Origin: Bryobacterales bacterium
GTDB taxonomy: Bacteria > Acidobacteriota > Terriglobia > Bryobacterales > Bryobacteraceae
DNA length: 48,766 bases
Assembly (NCBI GenBank): GCA_003164035.1
Contig: PLRS01000040.1
Location: 641 to 49,406 of the forward strand
Direction of reading: 5' to 3'
A program made the position numbers and the translations under genes. Positions 25,735 to 34,427 of this stretch are shown here, in pieces. The notes beneath the pieces are model-generated. The model did not search any database, was not told the origin of the DNA, and worked only from the letters and a program-made list of their open reading frames with translations. Every line of letters starts with the position of its first letter. Position 1 is the stretch's first letter.

Positions 25735-28700
25735 ATGCGACACAATTACGGAATTTGCCTATTCTCGGCTGTCCGCATCCTTGCGCCGGCGGCGCTGCTC
25801 TTGACGTTCCCTGCATTCGCGCAGGAAGTAGTTACAACAACCGGTGACAGTGGCGCGGGCAGCCTGCGCGCCGCCATCGCGGCCGCGAATCCCGGCGACA
25901 CGATTACTTTCAACATTCCTACGACCGATCCGGGCTACGTTTCCGGCGTCTATACCATCACACTGACCTCGGGTGAACTGGCGATCGCCCAGAACCTCAC
26001 GATTCAAGGTCCGGGCCCCAGCGTTCTCACTATTAGCGGCCATAACGCCTCGCGCATCTTCTTCCTAAACGCCGGAGCGCCCGGCGCCACCACCGGTCCC
26101 CCGGTGACCTCCCCGGTAGTGAAGATCAGCGGTATGACCCTGGCCAATGGCCTGGCGCAAGGCGGAAATGGCGCAATCAGTCAGGACGACGGCACTTACA
26201 CCGGAGGAGGCGGAGGCGGCGGCGCCGGCATGGGCGGCGCTCTGTTTGCCAACAACGCCCGCCTATTCCTCAACCAAGTGGCGTTCGTCAATAACAAGGC
26301 AGCCGGTGGCAACGGCGGCTCGAACGGCCCGGGCAACTCGGGCGCCGCCGGCGGTGGGGGCGGCGGCGCCGGTGGAAATGGAGGCCAGGGCGCCGCGACT
26401 AATGGCGGCCCCGGGGGCAATCTCGGCGCCACCTCGGGCCAGAACCCGGCCGGTGACGGCGGCGGCGGAAACGGAGGTGTTCCGAGCGGCACAGGCGATC
26501 CGGGCGCTTTCGGCGGCGGCGGGGGCGGCGGCGGTACTGGCGCCCTCACCACCGGTGGAGCGGGTGGGTTCGGAGGTGGCGGAGGCGCAGGTTCCATTTC
26601 CGACGCCGGCTTCTACAATTACGGTGTCTACGGTGCGGGCGGTCTGTTCGGTGGTCACGGCGGCGGGGACCCCCCGGGGGCGGGGCACGGGAGTGGCAAT
26701 ATCCTCCCCGGTGGGGGCGGTGGAGCGGGTCTCGGCGGCGCCATATTCCTGCGCGCGGGGTCTTTGGCGATCACTTCCAGCTCATTCGCCACCAATTCGG
26801 CCACTCCCGGACAGGGCGTCAGCTCTCTCGCTGGCGGCGGGCAGGGGAAGGCTGGGGCAATCTTCGTTCTAAGCGGGGCGTCGGCTTCGGTCGATCCGGC
26901 TACAACCTTCTCCGGCAACACCGCCAGCAACGGCGCATGTAGCAGTCCCGAAGACAACAGCGACGTCTACGGTTCTCTTACCGGATATGTCTTCGATAAC
27001 ACCAAGCTATCCCTGTCGTTCCTTATTCCCCCGGCCAGTTCGACCCCGGGCTCATTGATCGCTCCGGCTGTTCAAGTGAAACTATCCGATGCTTGCGGCC
27101 TGCCCGTCACCGGCTACCAGGTGACGCTCTCTCTCGCCGCCAACCCGGGCAACGCAACCCTCTCCGGCGCTACCGTAGAGACTACCAACGCCAATGGCAT
27201 CGCCACCTTCAGCAACTTGTCTTTGAACGCCGCGGGCCAAAACTACACTCTCTTGGCCAGTGCCACCGGTTCCACAACCGCCACGTCCCAGCCTTTCCTG
27301 GTTTACACTCCGCTCGGGGCATGCGCGGCTCCCCCACCCAATCTGACCGCCTGGTGGAAGGGCGAGGACAACGCCACTGACGTCACCGGATCTTACAACG
27401 CAACGCTGGGAGGCGATGTCGGCTTTCGGGGCGGGGAAGTCGGCCAGGCATTCTCTTTCGACGGCAGCGCTACACCGTATGTCGCCCTGCCGAGCGCCGT
27501 CTTCCCGTTCCCCAACCAGACGCCCTTTTCGTTTGAGACCTGGTTTGAAACGTCGTCCGGAGGGGTCATACTCAGCCAGCAGAATGTCGCACCTTACCTG
27601 ACGCCTGGGACCAACGCTCCCGGGGCCTATGTCGGCACGGACGGAAAGCTGAATGTGTATCTGTTCTACGGAGACTTCATCTTAACCAGCTCTTATCCGG
27701 TCAATGACGGCGCATTCCATCACCTGGCGGTTACCGATAACGGAGCGACCCAGACCGTCTATCTGGACGGGGAGCAAATAGCCAGCCAGTCCACCTACGA
27801 ATACGGCTACGCGACCACCTATTATTATCAACTCGGAACTGGCGACACTCTCTACTGGGGAGATGCCAATAACGGCTGGGATACCTTCAACGGGCTCATT
27901 GACGAACCAACCGCCTATTCCCGGGCGCTAACTCCTAGCGAGGTGCTGAACATCTTCGCCGCGGGCAAATATGGCAAGTGCGACCCGGTCGATTCGCCCA
28001 GCCCCAACATGCTGAGTTTCGGCGACGTCGCGATCGGGCAAAGCGCAACCCTGACCGCGAAGCTCGCCAATACCGGCAATTCGCCCTTGGTCGTCTCCGC
28101 CATCGCAACCGATGCGAACGACCTCAACTTCACCCTGCTCAGCGGCGTTACGGGCGACTGCGCGGACGGCCAACCGGTTGCGCCGAACGCCTTCTGCAAC
28201 GTGCGCGTTTCCTTCTCGCCGCACTCATCGGGCCCGCTGACCGGGCTCGTCACCATCGACGATAACTCGCTCTATAACGCAGGCGTCCACACCATCCAGC
28301 TTTCCGGCACCGGCATCGCCGCGCCGACCGTTTCCTTGACCGGTCCGGCGTCGGCGCCTTACGGCTCCACGTTCAACGTCGTCGCCACCAGCAACTCGAA
28401 CGCGACGGCTGTCATCTCCGTTGCTTCCGGACCGTGCACGATCGGCGGCGCAACCGTCACCATGACCTCGGGCACCGGCACCTGCTCCCTGACGGCGAAA
28501 TGGCCGGCGACCTCGCAGTACGGCTCGGCCACGGCGAACTTGAACGTTCCAGCCACCCAGATTGCGCAAACCGTTACCATCAACGCCATATCGAACCCGA
28601 CGGCCCTGCAGTCTTACAAGCTGACCGCTACCTCAACTTCTAAAGGCACAGCTTCTTTCGCCTCCACCACGCCCACCGTCTGCACCGTGTCCGCGCTAAC

Positions 28701-29109
28701 GCTCTCGTTGATCGGCACCGGATCCTGCACGGTAACGGCAACCGTACCGGCTACCGCCGACTATCTGGCCGGTTCCGCCAAGTACATCTTCACCGTGACA
28801 GCTCCATTTACCATCGCGCCCATTCCGGGTCAAGAGACAGTGTTCATCGGCGACGCGGCCGCCTTCGCGCTTCAGTTGAACTCTGTCAACGGATTCAACG
28901 GCAACGTAAAACTGAGCTGCTCGGGCGGCCCCGCGGGCTCGGTCTGCGCCGATCTGCCCACTACCGTGCATCTCAATGGCAAGGCCCTTGCCCTATCGGG
29001 CATCGTTTTCCCGCCCAAAACCACGCCGGGCACCTACACTATCAACTTCATCGGCACGTCCGGCGCCATTACCGCGGCCACAAGCGCACAGTTCACCGTA
29101 CAGAAGTAA
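25735..29109 (+). CDS. Secreted glycine-rich beta-helix/LamG/Ig multidomain protein
   Basis: A 1124-aa exported protein with GAGGGG before the ATG. The signal peptide ends near TFPAFAQ (about residue 30). Residues 31-125 carry the pattern GDSGAGSLRAAIAAANPGDT, typical of the start of parallel beta-helix surface proteins. Residues 150-330 are extremely Gly-rich (many GGGGGG and GGNGG runs). A Big_1-like module follows (about 420-520, ACGLPVTGYQVTLSL), then a LamG/concanavalin-like domain (about 540-745, starting AWWKGEDNATDVTG and ending LTPSEVLNIFAAGK). Next are an ASH/anchor-D domain (about 755-865, LSFGDVAIGQSATLTAKLAN), Ig-like repeats and a final beta domain. No membrane anchor, PEP-CTERM or sorting signal is seen. 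The architecture suggests a cell-surface or matrix protein that binds glycans; there is no direct evidence of substrate. Confidence 0.88.
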   Translation: MRHNYGICLFSAVRILAPAALLLTFPAFAQEVVTTTGDSGAGSLRAAIAAANPGDTITFNIPTTDPGYVSGVYTITLTSGELAIAQNLTIQGPGPSVLTISGHNASRIFFLNAGAPGATTGPPVTSPVVKISGMTLANGLAQGGNGAISQDDGTYTGGGGGGGAGMGGALFANNARLFLNQVAFVNNKAAGGNGGSNGPGNSGAAGGGGGGAGGNGGQGAATNGGPGGNLGATSGQNPAGDGGGGNGGVPSGTGDPGAFGGGGGGGGTGALTTGGAGGFGGGGGAGSISDAGFYNYGVYGAGGLFGGHGGGDPPGAGHGSGNILPGGGGGAGLGGAIFLRAGSLAITSSSFATNSATPGQGVSSLAGGGQGKAGAIFVLSGASASVDPATTFSGNTASNGACSSPEDNSDVYGSLTGYVFDNTKLSLSFLIPPASSTPGSLIAPAVQVKLSDACGLPVTGYQVTLSLAANPGNATLSGATVETTNANGIATFSNLSLNAAGQNYTLLASATGSTTATSQPFLVYTPLGACAAPPPNLTAWWKGEDNATDVTGSYNATLGGDVGFRGGEVGQAFSFDGSATPYVALPSAVFPFPNQTPFSFETWFETSSGGVILSQQNVAPYLTPGTNAPGAYVGTDGKLNVYLFYGDFILTSSYPVNDGAFHHLAVTDNGATQTVYLDGEQIASQSTYEYGYATTYYYQLGTGDTLYWGDANNGWDTFNGLIDEPTAYSRALTPSEVLNIFAAGKYGKCDPVDSPSPNMLSFGDVAIGQSATLTAKLANTGNSPLVVSAIATDANDLNFTLLSGVTGDCADGQPVAPNAFCNVRVSFSPHSSGPLTGLVTIDDNSLYNAGVHTIQLSGTGIAAPTVSLTGPASAPYGSTFNVVATSNSNATAVISVASGPCTIGGATVTMTSGTGTCSLTAKWPATSQYGSATANLNVPATQIAQTVTINAISNPTALQSYKLTATSTSKGTASFASTTPTVCTVSALTLSLIGTGSCTVTATVPATADYLAGSAKYIFTVTAPFTIAPIPGQETVFIGDAAAFALQLNSVNGFNGNVKLSCSGGPAGSVCADLPTTVHLNGKALALSGIVFPPKTTPGTYTINFIGTSGAITAATSAQFTVQK

Positions 29110-29184
29110 CACTCATGACGAGACAATTGTTCCTGGGTCCGTGAAGAGATCCCACTTCCTTCGATCTCGGCTCTGTAAGTGCGT

Positions 29185-29274
29185 GCGCGGCTCGGAGACC
29201 GTTACCGAGCCGCGACCGCAAGGGAGCGGTTGCCGCGCCTAAACTGCGAATTCCCCCAAATCGCTTAAGCACCC
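29185..29274. repeat. Internally truncated copy of inverted-repeat family A
   Basis: The right arm is well preserved at 29205-29234 (CCGAGCCGCGACCGCAAGGG onwards). The right outer end is at 29251-29274 (TTCCCCCAAATCGCTTAAGC then ACCC), matching 32022-32046. Of the left arm only GCGCGGCTCGG (29185-29195) remains. The left outer end is missing. Confidence 0.7.
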
Positions 29275-29512
29275 GCCACCTGGAGTTCCCACCCAATTCC
29301 GACGGCAAGCATTGTACAATAATCATTTCCCCGAAGGTTCGCAATTAAGGAGAGACTCCCGCGGGAACCCGGACCCTTGTGTGGGACGCCGGCCAGTGAA
29401 GGCAGCCTTGCGCCCCATCGAGAATGGCTGGGTCCCAGCCGAGTAAGTGATTTGCACCATTCAGCCGCACCGGGAACTCGCTCTTCGGCGCCCGCCGGAG
29501 GCGGCGACGTCA
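29275..29512 (+). promoter_or_regulatory. Leader region of the hybrid kinase with possible promoter
   Basis: TACAAT at 29315-29320 could be a -10 box, though no clear -35 is seen. The roughly 185-nt leader that would follow contains a hairpin GGCTGG-GTC-CCAGCC and no gene. A GTG at 29447 in frame with the kinase is not convincing as a start. Confidence 0.35.
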
Positions 29513-31840
29513 ATGCTTGAACCCACTAGAATTCTCATCGCCGAAGACCTGGTAGCGGATTTCGAGCTGGCCTGCCGCGAGCTCCGGAGCGTGGTGCCGA
29601 ACGCCGAGTTTCGGCGCGTCGAAACTCGGGAGGACTTTGTGGCGGCCTTGACCGAGTTCCAGCCCGAGCTGGTCATCACCGATTTCCGCATGCCGGCCTT
29701 CGACGGACTTACGGCTTTGAAGCTCTCGCTTCAACATGCGCCCGACACACCGGTTATCATTCTCACCAGCGCCATCAACGAAGATACCGCGGTGGAGTGC
29801 ATGAAGGCCGGCGCCGCCGACTATGTAATTAAGGAACATATCAAACGGCTGGGATCGGCCGTGGTCCGTTCGCTGGAGGAAAAGCAGGAGCGGCTCCGGC
29901 GGCGCGCCGCGGAAGCGGCTCTCCACGAGAGCGACGAACGGCTGCGGCAACTGGCGGATAACATCGATTCGCCGCTGTTCGTGCTCGATCTCGCCCCGTC
30001 CGGTCCTCGCGTCAGCTACCTGAGCCCGGCGTATGAACGGATCTGGGGCAGCAATCGCGAGAACCTTTACCGGGATCCGTTCTTCTGGATGAATAACGTC
30101 CATGCCGACGACCGCCCGGCCGTGGAACGGGCCCTGCGGCGGATCCTGGACGAGGGGGACCCGCTGGCCGAAGTGCGCTACCGGGCCGTGCGCGCCGATG
30201 GACCCAACCGCTATATCCGCGTCAAAGCGAAGGCGATTCTCTCGGCCGAGGGACGCGCCACGCGGGTGGTCGGATTCGCCGAGGATGTCACCGCGCAAAC
30301 GGAAGCCGAAGAGGCCAACGCGCGCCTTCAAGCCCGGTTGGCGCTGGCTCAGAAGATGGAGACCGTGGGCCGGCTGGCGGGAGGCGTGGCCCACGACTTC
30401 AACAACCTGCTGACGGTGATCAATGGATACAGTAAGTTGTTGCTCGGCAGGCTGGAGGCCGGCGACCCGCTGCGCGAAAGCCTGGAAGAGATTCACAAAG
30501 CCGGAGAGCGCGCGGCCAGTTTGACCCGTCAACTGCTGGCCTTCAGTCGCAAACAGGTTCTGCAACCGCGCACCCTCGATCTCAACCGCCTGGTGGCGGA
30601 GATGCGGCCGATGTTGGAGCGCATGGTTGGCGAGGACGTGGAGGTGTGCGTCGAGTCGCCTCCGGGCGCTGCCATGATCCGCGCCGATCCGCACCAGTTG
30701 GAGCAGGTGATGATGAACCTGGCGGCTAATTCCCGCGACGCCATGGCGGGTGGCGGCAGGTTGACCATCGAGACGGGCGTCGTGAAGTGGGACGAGAGTC
30801 AAGCCGGCATGCACCCCGGGGCGCGCGCGGGCCTCTACGTCATGCTCGTGGTAAGCGACACCGGCGTGGGGATGGAAGAAGAGACGCGCCGGCACCTTTT
30901 CGAACCCTTTTTTACCACCAAGGAAGTCGGCAAGGGCACTGGGCTTGGGCTGTCCATGATTCAGGGCATCGTGGCGCAAAGCGGCGGCTTTATCGATGTC
31001 TACAGCGAACCGGGCGGGGGAACGGCTTTTAGGATTTACCTGCCCGCGCTGGCCGAAGGGGCGGCCGATGCCGGGACGCCGGCGCCGGTTCCGGTGTTGG
31101 GCGGGAAAGAAACCGTGATGGTGGTGGAGGACCAGGCTGAAATTCGCGCCTACGCGGCTAAGGTATTGCGGGAATACGGGTATCGCACGATCGAGGCGAA
31201 AGACGCCGACGACGCCCTGAAGCAATGCGAGTCGGGGCCCGACCCGATACACCTGGTCCTGACCGACGTAGTGATGCCGAACGTGAGCGGCCGTGAACTG
31301 GTCAGCCGGCTGGAAAAGATGCGGCCCGGGATCAAGGCGCTATTCATGTCGGGCTATACCGACGACTTCATCCTGCACCATGGGATGTTGGACGAAGGCG
31401 TCCATTTTATCGGGAAGCCATTCACTCCGGAAGAGTTGGCCGGGACGGTTCGCGCCGTGCTGGGGGCGCCGCGGGCGGCTCGTGTGCTGGTGGCGGACGA
31501 CGAAGCCGGCGTACGGAGTTTTCTGCGGATGGCCCTGGAGGAGGGCGGCTACCAGGTGATGGAGGCGGCGGACGGCGAACAAGCGCTCCGGCAAGCGCGG
31601 ACCGGACACGTGGACCTGGTGATCACCGATCTCGTCATGCCGGAGCGGGAGGGAATCGAGACCATCCGCGCCTTGCGCCGGGACCTGCCTGGTGTCGGCA
31701 TTATCGCTATTTCGGGCGCCTTTGGGGGCCAATTCCTGGCGGTGGCTCAGGTGATGGGGGCCGACGCCGTGCTGGCCAAGCCGGTGAGCGCCGAGTCGCT
31801 GCTCGCCAAGGTGGCGGAGGTGCTGAAGCTGCGGCGGTGA
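29513..31840 (+). CDS. Hybrid sensor histidine kinase (REC-PAS-HisKA-HATPase-REC-REC)
   Basis: 775 aa, with start at the ATG at 29513 preceded by GGAGG at a rather long 11-bp spacing. Domains: REC1 about 1-125 with phospho-acceptor Asp57 (VITDFRMP); a linking coiled coil; PAS about 145-265 (LADNIDSPLFVLD to VVGFAEDVTAQTE); HisKA with His294 in VAHDFNNLLTV; HATPase about 395-515 (NLAANSRDAM, DTGVGM, GKGTGLGLSM). REC2 follows at about 535-650 (VVEDQAEIR, VLTDVVMP) and REC3 at about 655-772 (VADDEAGVR, VITDLVMP). No membrane segment, so it is a cytosolic kinase. The N-terminal REC suggests it receives phosphate or acts downstream of another kinase. It is convergent with an NtrC-type regulator and could phosphorylate it, which is inference. 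Confidence 0.94.
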   Translation: MLEPTRILIAEDLVADFELACRELRSVVPNAEFRRVETREDFVAALTEFQPELVITDFRMPAFDGLTALKLSLQHAPDTPVIILTSAINEDTAVECMKAGAADYVIKEHIKRLGSAVVRSLEEKQERLRRRAAEAALHESDERLRQLADNIDSPLFVLDLAPSGPRVSYLSPAYERIWGSNRENLYRDPFFWMNNVHADDRPAVERALRRILDEGDPLAEVRYRAVRADGPNRYIRVKAKAILSAEGRATRVVGFAEDVTAQTEAEEANARLQARLALAQKMETVGRLAGGVAHDFNNLLTVINGYSKLLLGRLEAGDPLRESLEEIHKAGERAASLTRQLLAFSRKQVLQPRTLDLNRLVAEMRPMLERMVGEDVEVCVESPPGAAMIRADPHQLEQVMMNLAANSRDAMAGGGRLTIETGVVKWDESQAGMHPGARAGLYVMLVVSDTGVGMEEETRRHLFEPFFTTKEVGKGTGLGLSMIQGIVAQSGGFIDVYSEPGGGTAFRIYLPALAEGAADAGTPAPVPVLGGKETVMVVEDQAEIRAYAAKVLREYGYRTIEAKDADDALKQCESGPDPIHLVLTDVVMPNVSGRELVSRLEKMRPGIKALFMSGYTDDFILHHGMLDEGVHFIGKPFTPEELAGTVRAVLGAPRAARVLVADDEAGVRSFLRMALEEGGYQVMEAADGEQALRQARTGHVDLVITDLVMPEREGIETIRALRRDLPGVGIIAISGAFGGQFLAVAQVMGADAVLAKPVSAESLLAKVAEVLKLRR

Positions 31841-31877
31841 GGAGTTGCGCCGCCCGGGAGCGGGTCAGCGGTTGGAC

Positions 31878-32046
31878 GGGTGCTTAACCGATCTGGGGAT
31901 TTCGCGGTTTCGGCCCGGCGACCGCTCCCTTACGGTCGCGGCTCGGCTACGGATACCGCGTGTTTGCAGTCACTTACCGAGCCGCGACCGTAAGGGAGCG
32001 GTCGCCGGGTACTATAACAACTCCCCCAAAATCGGTTAAGCACCCC
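31878..32046. repeat. Full-length inverted-repeat element, family A
   Basis: A 169-bp palindromic element between two convergent genes. The outer ends are inverted: GGGTGCTTAACCGAT (from 31879) against ATCGGTTAAGCACCCC (to 32046), each joined to a run of G or C. The inner arms 31914-31946 and 31977-32009 are perfect 33-bp inverted repeats around a 30-nt loop. There is no coding capacity. It can act as a bidirectional terminator, and its right end supplies the TAA of the NtrC-type gene. The structure resembles a small non-autonomous (MITE-like) element. Confidence 0.85.
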
Positions 32047-33379
32047 GGTTGGGCGGGGTCAGGCCGTGGGCGCTCAGCTTGCGGTAGAGGGTGGCTTTGG
32101 AAACGCCCAGGCGGCGGGCGGCGGCGGCGACGTTGCCGCCGGTTTCCTCCAGGGCGGCGGCGATGGCGGCCCGTTCGGCCTCCTCCAGCGGGGTGCGGTG
32201 GGCCGGGCTTGCCTGGCGAAGGGCCATCCAGAGGGCCTTGGGAATGTGCTCCGTATCCAGTACTCTGGTTTCGCAGTTGGCCAGCATGCTGAGGATGCAA
32301 TTTTCCAGTTCGCGCACATTGCCGGGCCAGTGGTAGGCGGCCAGTTCCGCGGCTGCCTCGGGAGTGATGGCCAGTACCTCGTCGCCGCCGTGCTTGTGGA
32401 TGAAATGCCGGATCAAGGCAGGAATGTCGCTTTTGCGCGCGCGCAGCGGGGGCACATGGACCGGATGCACGCACAGCCGGAAGTACAACTCGGGCCGGAA
32501 CGTGCCGGTGCCGACGGCCGCTTCCAGATCGCGGTTGGTGGCGGCGATGACGCGGCCTTCGAACTGGCGCACCGCGTCGCCGCCCAGGGGGCGGAACTCG
32601 CGGTCCTGCAGAACGCGGAAGAACTTGGCCTGCAGTGCCAGCGGCAGTTCGCCCACTTCGTCGAGGAAGAGAGTACCTTGGGCGGCGCTGGCCAGCAGGC
32701 CGGGCCGGTCGCCGACAGCCCCGGTAAAGGCGCCGCGGACGTGCCCGAATAGCTCGCTTTCCACGATTCCGGCCGACAGGGCGCCGCAGTCGACAGGTAC
32801 AAAAGGCCGGTCCTTGTCCGGTCCTTGCTCATGGATGGCCCGCGCCACCAGTTCCTTGCCGGTTCCGGTTTCGCCGGTGATCAGCACCGGCTGGCGTTTC
32901 CCGGCGATGCGCGGAATCCCCTGGAACACGGCCAGCATGGCCGGCGAGGCGCCGATCATCCCGCCGACGCCCCGCTCCGCATCGAGTTGGAAGCGCAACA
33001 CCAGGTTCTCGGCGCGCACGGCGCGAAGCTGCGCCAGACGCTGGACGGTGGCCTCCAGGTGGTCGGCGTCGAAGGGTTTCACCAGGTAGTCGTAGGCGCC
33101 CAGACGGATGGCCTCGACCGCCGAACGGACGGAGGCAAACCCGGTCATGAGCACCACGTCGGGGCCGGCGTGGCGCGGCGAAATGGTTCGGAGCAGGTCG
33201 ACTCCGTCCATGCCGGGCATCCTTACGTCGGTGAGCACGACATCGATCTCGTGTTCGTCCAGGGCGGCCAGCGCGTCCCTGGCGGACTGCACCATCAGCA
33301 CCGCGTGGCCGGCCTTGGACAACACCTGGCGGCAGAACTCCGCCAGGGAAGCATCGTCGTCGACGACCAGAACCGTCAT
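32036..33379 (-). CDS. NtrC-family sigma-54-dependent response regulator
   Basis: 447 aa in the cytoplasm. The receiver domain (1-120) has VVDDD at the acidic pocket and Asp51 in VLTDVRMPGMDG. The central AAA+ domain shows Walker A GETGTGKE (169-176) and the sigma-54 contact loop GAFTGA (216-221), so it should open sigma-54 promoters. A Fis-type helix-turn-helix (GGNVAAAARRLGVSKATLYR) ends the protein. The last codons and the TAA stop lie inside the inverted-repeat element, which may have replaced the original C-terminal tail. It is convergent with the hybrid kinase gene. Target promoters (TGGCAC-N5-TTGC) were not obvious in this window. Confidence 0.95.
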   Translation of the reverse strand: MTVLVVDDDASLAEFCRQVLSKAGHAVLMVQSARDALAALDEHEIDVVLTDVRMPGMDGVDLLRTISPRHAGPDVVLMTGFASVRSAVEAIRLGAYDYLVKPFDADHLEATVQRLAQLRAVRAENLVLRFQLDAERGVGGMIGASPAMLAVFQGIPRIAGKRQPVLITGETGTGKELVARAIHEQGPDKDRPFVPVDCGALSAGIVESELFGHVRGAFTGAVGDRPGLLASAAQGTLFLDEVGELPLALQAKFFRVLQDREFRPLGGDAVRQFEGRVIAATNRDLEAAVGTGTFRPELYFRLCVHPVHVPPLRARKSDIPALIRHFIHKHGGDEVLAITPEAAAELAAYHWPGNVRELENCILSMLANCETRVLDTEHIPKALWMALRQASPAHRTPLEEAERAAIAAALEETGGNVAAAARRLGVSKATLYRKLSAHGLTPPNRGA

Positions 33380-33604
33380 ACGACCTCGGTGTATCGTAAT
33401 CCAGCGCGCAACCTTCGCCGCCAGCCCGCGGCTCGGCGGCCAGCGTCATCATAACACCAATGAGATTGTCTCGGATTTACGAGCCCAGGCGAAGTCGCGG
33501 AAATCGGGTTGAGCCAGGTTTCGGCTCGCGGGGCAGTGGGGCGGTCCGTGGGGCAGACGATCGTTTTTTGTGGTCTGCCACCGTGTCATTGACTGCGCGG
33601 GGCC

Positions 33605-34231
33605 TTAGAGGGGCAGGGGAACCGCGGCGCCGACAGCGCCCGCGGACACCACGCTGAGGGCCGGGGTCCAACCTTGCTCGCGGGCAAGATTGCAGGCCAG
33701 TTCCTTGAGGCCGGCAGCGCGGGCAAACCACAGCAGATCGCGCTCCACGCCGAGCAGATTGGCGGCTTCTTCGATGGAAACTCTCTCGAAGACGGTCAGC
33801 ACGAGCGCCCAGCGGGGTAGAAAGTCGATAGCCAATAGGGCCCGTTCCAACTGCGGCTTATCGGAATCGGCAAGGTTCCAATCGACCGGTTGAGGCACGT
33901 CCCATCCGGCCGTGAATTGCCGTTGCCGGATCCGGCGCGCCGAGGCCGCCAGTTCGGCCTCTACCTCGCTGTGCGCTTTGACGATGACCAGCTTGCGCGC
34001 CCACGACACCATCCAGTTCTTGAAGAACGGATTGGCCACATCCTTGTGATCCATGGCGTCTGTAACGGCATTCACACTGAGGGTTCGGTTGCCCGTCAAC
34101 AGGTACGCCAACCAAAGCAATTCGTTACGCTGGTTCACAAAGTTGAGCGCGAGCGAGGATTCAATTTCCGGTCTTGCCGTGCCCGACTTGGCTGTGTACG
34201 AGTGCGTCATACGGGTCCCAAAGCAATTCAT
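33605..34231 (-). CDS. Degenerate ECF sigma-factor-like protein
   Basis: A 208-aa protein, or 201 aa from the ATG at 34210. The segment NELLWLAYLLTGNRTLSVNA resembles the start of region 2 of ECF sigma factors (AYLLTG...). The C-terminal part, ALLAIDFLPRWALVLTVFER then VSIEEAANLLGVERDLLWFA, has the form of the region 4 helix-turn-helix (LP-x-R-x-x-x-L-x-x...). The promoter-melting and -10-binding residues usual between them are not recognisable, and the C-terminus (VVSAGAVGAAVPLPL) is hydrophobic. It may be a diverged sigma factor, or a sigma-derived protein with another role. No anti-sigma gene is adjacent. The frame is intact and composition normal. This family call is by eye only. Confidence 0.55.
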   Translation of the reverse strand: MNCFGTRMTHSYTAKSGTARPEIESSLALNFVNQRNELLWLAYLLTGNRTLSVNAVTDAMDHKDVANPFFKNWMVSWARKLVIVKAHSEVEAELAASARRIRQRQFTAGWDVPQPVDWNLADSDKPQLERALLAIDFLPRWALVLTVFERVSIEEAANLLGVERDLLWFARAAGLKELACNLAREQGWTPALSVVSAGAVGAAVPLPL

Positions 34232-34427
34232 GCGCCAACCTGGCGATCTGGGAATACACGCCGTTTCGCACCCAAGGTGACTGACTTTTCGGCTTCTGCT
34301 GCCGAAATGCCGTCAGTTACCCAGGCGTCGGCACTTCAGGGCGGACCGCCGGTGCGCAAAAGCATCGAATCTAAAGCCGTCCGGCCGCGGCACTCCTTTG
34401 GCTTTCGAAATGCCTTTCCGAATGTAA

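Noticed and set aside
31878-32046. Insertion sequence
   Set aside because: Inverted ends exist but there is no transposase reading frame; at most it is a non-autonomous element.
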